DNA from: Metaruminococcus_A gallistercoris
Lineage (GTDB): Bacteria > Bacillota > Clostridia > Oscillospirales > Ruminococcaceae
Reading direction: 5' to 3'
Assembly: GCA_904394975.1 (NCBI GenBank)
Contig: CAJFNQ010000002.1
Coordinates: 61,769 to 125,768, forward strand
Length of the DNA: 64,000 nucleotides
Shown in pieces: positions 60,734-64,000 of the stretch (position 1 is its first letter; every line of letters begins with the position of its first letter). Made by a program: the position numbers and the translations under genes. Under the pieces are notes generated by a model. The model was given only the letters and a program-made list of their open reading frames with translations, was not told where the DNA came from and did not search any database.

Positions 60734-61447
60734 TCACATCTCGCCCAGGCCATCTTTTATCTGCCGGATGATCTCTCTGTAAGAATAACCGGATTCATAC
60801 AAAGGCTCGGGGATAAGGATCACCTTGTCCTGCTCCTCGCACCATTCGGTTTGATAGTCGGTGACATATGCTGTTCCATCTCGAATGATAAACGCGCTGT
60901 AGCTGAGTGATGCAGGAACGTACATTCTATCGGCATAGTCGACTAAGAACAGCAGCAGTTTGTCTCCGATTTTTACGTTGGTATACCTAGCGTTGTTTCT
61001 GTCACGCATTACCGGGGGGATGCAAATCTTTACAACAAACTCATCGCAGCCGGGCTTCCAGCACTCGAGCCAGTCCTTTAGAAGGCGATTTGTTCCCTTG
61101 TGGATGGCTGTCACCCGTACCTGATAGGTGAACAGCTCGTACTCCATGTGAAATATTCCTTCCTCTTTCATAAAATCCACCCCGATATCGCCTTCCCGGT
61201 AGGTGTAGACTGCCGGCTCAGATGGGTTGACCGAAATCACTTCCCCTTCGATGACAAGGTCAGCGTATTTCACCTGCTGATCGAGCGGAATGGGAAAAAC
61301 ATCCGCACTGCTAGCTGATATTTGAGGATAGGCGCTTTCTCGGTAACCGTACTCATCGATCACTGCGTCGTTGGTGCAGCCGGTCAGAAGGATAACGGAA
61401 GCCAGAAAAGCTATGCTTCCGAGACAGATTCTGCGGATCCGTTTCAT
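60734..61447 (-). CDS. Lipoprotein of unknown function, copy B of a tandem pair
   Basis: A 237-residue lipoprotein paralogous to copy A: the same MKRIRRIC start, lipobox LTGC (C24) and the shared block through YTYREGD. The middle (DWLECWKPGCDEF) contains two cysteines where copy A has NCPDLRYLAP. The C-terminal GDKLLLFLVDYA segment is conserved. ATG start after GAGAGGTGAT. It is the first gene of the pair; no terminator separates them. Function unknown; an outer-surface binding or sensing role is only a guess. Confidence 0.8.
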   Translation of the reverse strand: MKRIRRICLGSIAFLASVILLTGCTNDAVIDEYGYRESAYPQISASSADVFPIPLDQQVKYADLVIEGEVISVNPSEPAVYTYREGDIGVDFMKEEGIFHMEYELFTYQVRVTAIHKGTNRLLKDWLECWKPGCDEFVVKICIPPVMRDRNNARYTNVKIGDKLLLFLVDYADRMYVPASLSYSAFIIRDGTAYVTDYQTEWCEEQDKVILIPEPLYESGYSYREIIRQIKDGLGEM

Positions 61448-61616
61448 ATTATCACCTCTCCGGTCGTCATTAAATCAGACTAAAAAACTATTGGAATCAC
61501 CTGGATTCTATTATTTTTATTCTTTTCATGTAAATAATATCAAATATTTTAAAAAATGTAAATAATTTTTATATAATTTGTGAATGTTGTCTTTTTGAGC
61601 TTAGTTTTTCAAAAGA

Positions 61617-61649
61617 AAAGCCGCCCGGAATGTTCCAGGCGGCCTTTTG
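61617..61649 (-). terminator. Intrinsic terminator after the DegV gene
   Basis: Stem AAAAGCCGCCCGGAA / TTCCAGGCGGCCTTTT with small mismatches, about 80 bases beyond the DegV stop codon. Confidence 0.7.
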
Positions 61650-61726
61650 CAATATTTCGTTTGGCTCTTTATCCATGAATTTGAAGCGGAGGGTTCTACC
61701 TGAAAAACTTTCGGTGGATAAATGAA

Positions 61727-62572
61727 TCATTCCTCAATGAACAGTACGCCGAGGGTGTTCTGCCCGCAGTGGGAGGTAATGGTGCACCCCGCTACGGTTT
61801 CGGCAATCTCATCAAATGAACACAGCTCGTTTACCTTGGCGCGCACGCTGTCCACGATTTTTTTGTCACAGCCTGTGTGGGTGATGAAGATCAGGTCTTT
61901 TCGAACCTTCTTTCCGGCAAGCCGGTCAGCTGTGTAGAGCGGGAGGACCTTGTCGAGTGTACCGCGGTATTTTTTGCCGACACGCATCTCACCGTCTACT
62001 ACTTCAATGCAAGGCTTCAATTTTAACAGGTTGGCTCCCAGCGCCGCAACGCCGGAGCAGCGCCCGCCCTTGTGAAGATAATCCAGCCGATCCAGAATGA
62101 AACTCGCCCGGATTTTCGGGATAACCTCCTCTTCGTGTTTGACGATTTCCTCAACGCTTGCTCCCTGTTCCGCCAGCCGGCAGGCTTCCAGCACGGCAAG
62201 CCCATGCCCAGTGGAAAGGTTCATCGAGTCAATGACCGTGACGTTTTCCAGCTCATCCGCCGCGATGCAGGCGTTCTGGTAGGAGCTGGAGAATTTGGCG
62301 CTGATGGAAAAGTGGATGACCGCCGTATCCGGTTCTTTCTGCTGCTCCTTAAAAAAGTCGATGTAGTCAGCCACGGAGGGCGCCGCCGTTTTGGGAAGCT
62401 GTCCGGTTTCATCGACATAACGGAAGATATCCTGCGCGGTGATGTTGACTCCGTCGCGCATGGTCTCATCCCCCAGCCTGACATAGAGCGGCATAATGCC
62501 AATGTTGTGGCGGGCAATCTGTTCTGCGGAAAGATCACAGGTGCTGTCAGATGTAATGTGTATGCTTGCCAT
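61727..62572 (-). CDS. DegV family fatty-acid-binding protein
   Basis: A 281-residue DegV protein, a fold that binds one fatty acid and, as FakB, presents it to a fatty acid kinase. It starts SIHITSDSTCDLS, contains TAAPSVADY, IHFSISAKFSSSYQNA and IDSMNLSTGHGL, and ends with TSHCGQNTLGVLF. These correspond to both halves of the ligand tunnel. The open frame extends 100 codons upstream, but the ATG at 62572 follows AAAGGGG and begins at the family N-terminus. FakA is not in the window. Confidence 0.93.
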   Translation of the reverse strand: MASIHITSDSTCDLSAEQIARHNIGIMPLYVRLGDETMRDGVNITAQDIFRYVDETGQLPKTAAPSVADYIDFFKEQQKEPDTAVIHFSISAKFSSSYQNACIAADELENVTVIDSMNLSTGHGLAVLEACRLAEQGASVEEIVKHEEEVIPKIRASFILDRLDYLHKGGRCSGVAALGANLLKLKPCIEVVDGEMRVGKKYRGTLDKVLPLYTADRLAGKKVRKDLIFITHTGCDKKIVDSVRAKVNELCSFDEIAETVAGCTITSHCGQNTLGVLFIEE

Positions 62573-63026
62573 GAAAAAACCCCTTTCAAGAAAATTTGTG
62601 TATTTATAGATTGTATATTGCTTTGTTTGTAATTCAATGGTTAACATTAACTGTATTGTAGCTGTTTTGAAGAAAAAATTCAACAGTTGAGCGGCTGCTT
62701 TGTGAAAAAAGGAAAAGTTTGTTGTCGGCCTGCGAAGGCAAAGGTTTTTAAAATTCTTTGTTTCAGTCAGCAAAGGCTGATTCCAGAAAAAACGAGCGAA
62801 AAAACGGAGCGATTGGCGGATGAGATTCTGTGAAAAAGCATAAATAATGATTTTTCGAAAATAACACACGATTTCTTTCATTTTCTCTTGTTTTTGCTTG
62901 TTTTTTTATAATTTAAAAAAACGCCCTGAAATCAAAATCGAAATCAAGAAATAAAGAGAAACAAAGAAAATAAAAGAGATTTTGAGAGATTGAGTGGTGT
63001 AAATTCAAAAAAACGGAAAATGACTG
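62573..63026. other. AT-rich intergenic region between degV and rplM
   Basis: No gene is supported. The sequence has long A and T runs and no clear promoter for the minus-strand DegV gene beyond weak TATA-like elements. The rplM promoter begins at 63027. Confidence 0.5.
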
Positions 63027-63109
63027 TTGACAAGCTTTTTTGTTCCTATTATAATAATTGAGCATTGAATCTGAGTTTTCCTGTGTCATACGGCACAGTG
63101 TGCGAAAAC
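63027..63109 (+). promoter_or_regulatory. Promoter and structured leader of rplM-rpsI (L13-leader-like)
   Basis: TTGACA (63027-63032) and TATAAT (63050-63055) with 17-base spacing. The leader folds into GTTTTC/GAAAAC (63075-63080, 63104-63109) with an inner CTGTG/CACAG hairpin, about 25 bases before the start codon. Firmicute rplM genes often carry a small hairpin leader used for autoregulation by L13 (L13_leader). Assignment to that family is by position and shape, not by alignment. Confidence 0.65.
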
Positions 63110-63133
63110 CGTTTTTATTGGAGGGAACTTGCA

Positions 63134-63562
63134 ATGTCAACTTATATGCCAAAAGCGGGCGATATCTCGCGCAAATGGTATGTGCTGGACGCTGCCGGCA
63201 AACCGCTCGGCCGTGTTGCTGCAAAAGCGGCTCACATCCTGCACGGTAAACACAAGGTCACCTTTGCTCCGCATATGGACTGCGGCGACCATGTCATCAT
63301 CATCAACGCTGAAAAAGCCATCCTCACCGGAAACAAACTGAACGCGAAAGTGTATCAGTGGCACACCGGCTGGGTCGGCGGCCTCAAAGAGGTTAAATAC
63401 AGCAAGCTCATGGAAGAGAATCCGGAAAAAGCAATGGCTCTGGCTGTTGAGGGTATGCTTCCGCACAACAAACTGGGCGCTGCGCAGATGCGCCGCCTGA
63501 GAGTTTACAGAGGCGCTGAGCATCAGAATGCGGCTCAGAACCCGGTAAACTATGAGTTTTAA
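63134..63562 (+). CDS. rplM: 50S ribosomal protein L13
   Basis: A 142-residue ribosomal protein, an early binder of 23S rRNA. Family blocks are RKWYVLDAAGKPLGRVA, AHILHGKHK, DCGDHVIIINAEK and the C-terminal GMLPHNKLGAAQMRRLRVYRG. ATG at 63134 follows GGAGGG; the longer upstream frame is not used. It starts the rplM-rpsI operon with 19 bases to rpsI. Confidence 0.98.
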   Translation: MSTYMPKAGDISRKWYVLDAAGKPLGRVAAKAAHILHGKHKVTFAPHMDCGDHVIIINAEKAILTGNKLNAKVYQWHTGWVGGLKEVKYSKLMEENPEKAMALAVEGMLPHNKLGAAQMRRLRVYRGAEHQNAAQNPVNYEF

Positions 63563-63581
63563 GTAGGGAGGCAGAAGGAAT

Positions 63582-63980
63582 ATGTACGAATCCAAACCAT
63601 ATTTTTATGGCACCGGAAGAAGAAAAAGTTCGGTTGCGCGTGTCCGCGTTTACGCTGGCAGCGGCAACATCACCATCAACGGCAGAGATATTGACGATTA
63701 CTTCGGCCTTGAGACCCTCAAGCTCATCGTTCGTCAGCCGCTCAACCTCACCGATTGCCTTGGCAAATTCGACATCGTCTGCACCGTTGCAGGCGGCGGC
63801 GTAACCGGTCAGGCTGGTGCGATCCGTCACGGTCTTTCCCGTGCTCTGCTCCAGTACAACGAGGAGCTTCGTCCGGCACTCAAGAAAGCTGGATTCCTCA
63901 CCCGTGATCCGCGTATGAAAGAGCGTAAGAAGTACGGCCTCAAGGCTGCCCGTCGCGCGCCTCAGTTCTCCAAGAGATAA
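63582..63980 (+). CDS. rpsI: 30S ribosomal protein S9
   Basis: A 132-residue ribosomal protein. It starts YGTGRRKSSVARVRV and has GAIRHGLSRALL and the lysine/arginine-rich C-terminal tail RRAPQFSKR, which reaches the P-site tRNA. ATG after GGGAGGC. It ends 20 bases before the window edge, so the operon may continue or end just beyond. Confidence 0.98.
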   Translation: MYESKPYFYGTGRRKSSVARVRVYAGSGNITINGRDIDDYFGLETLKLIVRQPLNLTDCLGKFDIVCTVAGGGVTGQAGAIRHGLSRALLQYNEELRPALKKAGFLTRDPRMKERKKYGLKAARRAPQFSKR

Positions 63981-64000
63981 CAGGCCCGACAAACCAATTC

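Noticed and set aside
1..64000. CRISPR array, prophage, insertion sequence or defence island
   Set aside because: No direct-repeat array, transposase, integrase, or phage or defence-type genes could be read in the window.

Overview
The window reads as a chromosomal segment of an anaerobic, endospore-forming Clostridia-type Firmicute, probably near the Oscillospiraceae/Ruminococcaceae. The evidence is a spoVAC-spoVAD-spoVAE operon, a YabE-like 3D-domain protein, Gram-positive wall enzymes without outer-membrane genes, frequent TTG/GTG starts behind strong AGGAGG-type ribosome sites, sigma-A promoters of the TTGACA-17-TATAAT type, and typical clostridial families (DUF3793, butanol-dehydrogenase-like ADH, DegV, several MATE pumps). 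Taxonomy is inferred from gene content only. No phage, transposase, CRISPR array or rRNA operon was seen; three tRNA genes are present.

Layout. 1-9499 (minus) is one surface-polysaccharide operon. In transcription order it holds an LCP ligase, a sugar-kinase/nucleotidyltransferase fusion, an initiating sugar-phosphate transferase, galE, glf, a DUF4422 protein, a DUF115/MptE-like protein, a CMP-sialate synthetase fused to a HAD domain, and a NeuB-type synthase running off the left edge. Together they predict a wall-linked glycan with galactofuranose and a nonulosonic acid. 9924-13245 (minus) holds a Crp/Fnr regulator and a thioredoxin-rhodanese-CoA-disulfide-reductase operon with a palindromic operator placed for class II activation. 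13532-15493 is a GH120 beta-xylosidase. 16069-17215 (minus) is a flavodoxin/DUF3793 unit behind DtxR-like operators. 17381-21115 (minus) is a sugar-acid operon: Gfo/Idh/MocA oxidoreductase, split UxaA dehydratase and a LarA homologue.

21425-25515 has a small membrane-protein/winged-helix operon, tRNA-Met and tRNA-Glu, and a MATE exporter behind a terminator-like leader. 25727-38047 carries a DUF308 membrane protein with a putative permuted papain-like domain, an SDR, a NatAB-like ABC exporter, an orphan MacB/LolD-type ATPase, a GT28 glycolipid glycosyltransferase, an aminoglycoside nucleotidyltransferase-like protein, and lepA-nagZ-hemW. 38273-44643 has tRNA-Lys, a PAP2 phosphatase, two GH25 lysozymes, a VanY-type carboxypeptidase and the YabE-like protein, so it is a wall-turnover neighbourhood.

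44708-50786 holds a frameshifted APH-like kinase, a membrane protein, purA and the spoVA operon with a CBS-domain gene attached. 50961-54822 (minus) holds a GH13 alpha-glucosidase, a creatininase-family amidohydrolase and an esterase. 55170-59772 holds a Na/Pi cotransporter with a PhoU-like tail, an iron-dependent alcohol dehydrogenase and a second MATE exporter. 59990-61447 (minus) is a pair of duplicated lipoproteins. A DegV protein and the start of the rplM-rpsI operon, with a structured leader, close the window.

The most unusual items are the kinase/pyrophosphorylase and NeuA-HAD fusions in the glycan operon, the LarA homologue inside a split-UxaA operon, the CBS gene in the spoVA operon, the DUF308/putative papain fusion, and three well-defined operators. 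All functions come from reading motifs; no database search was run.
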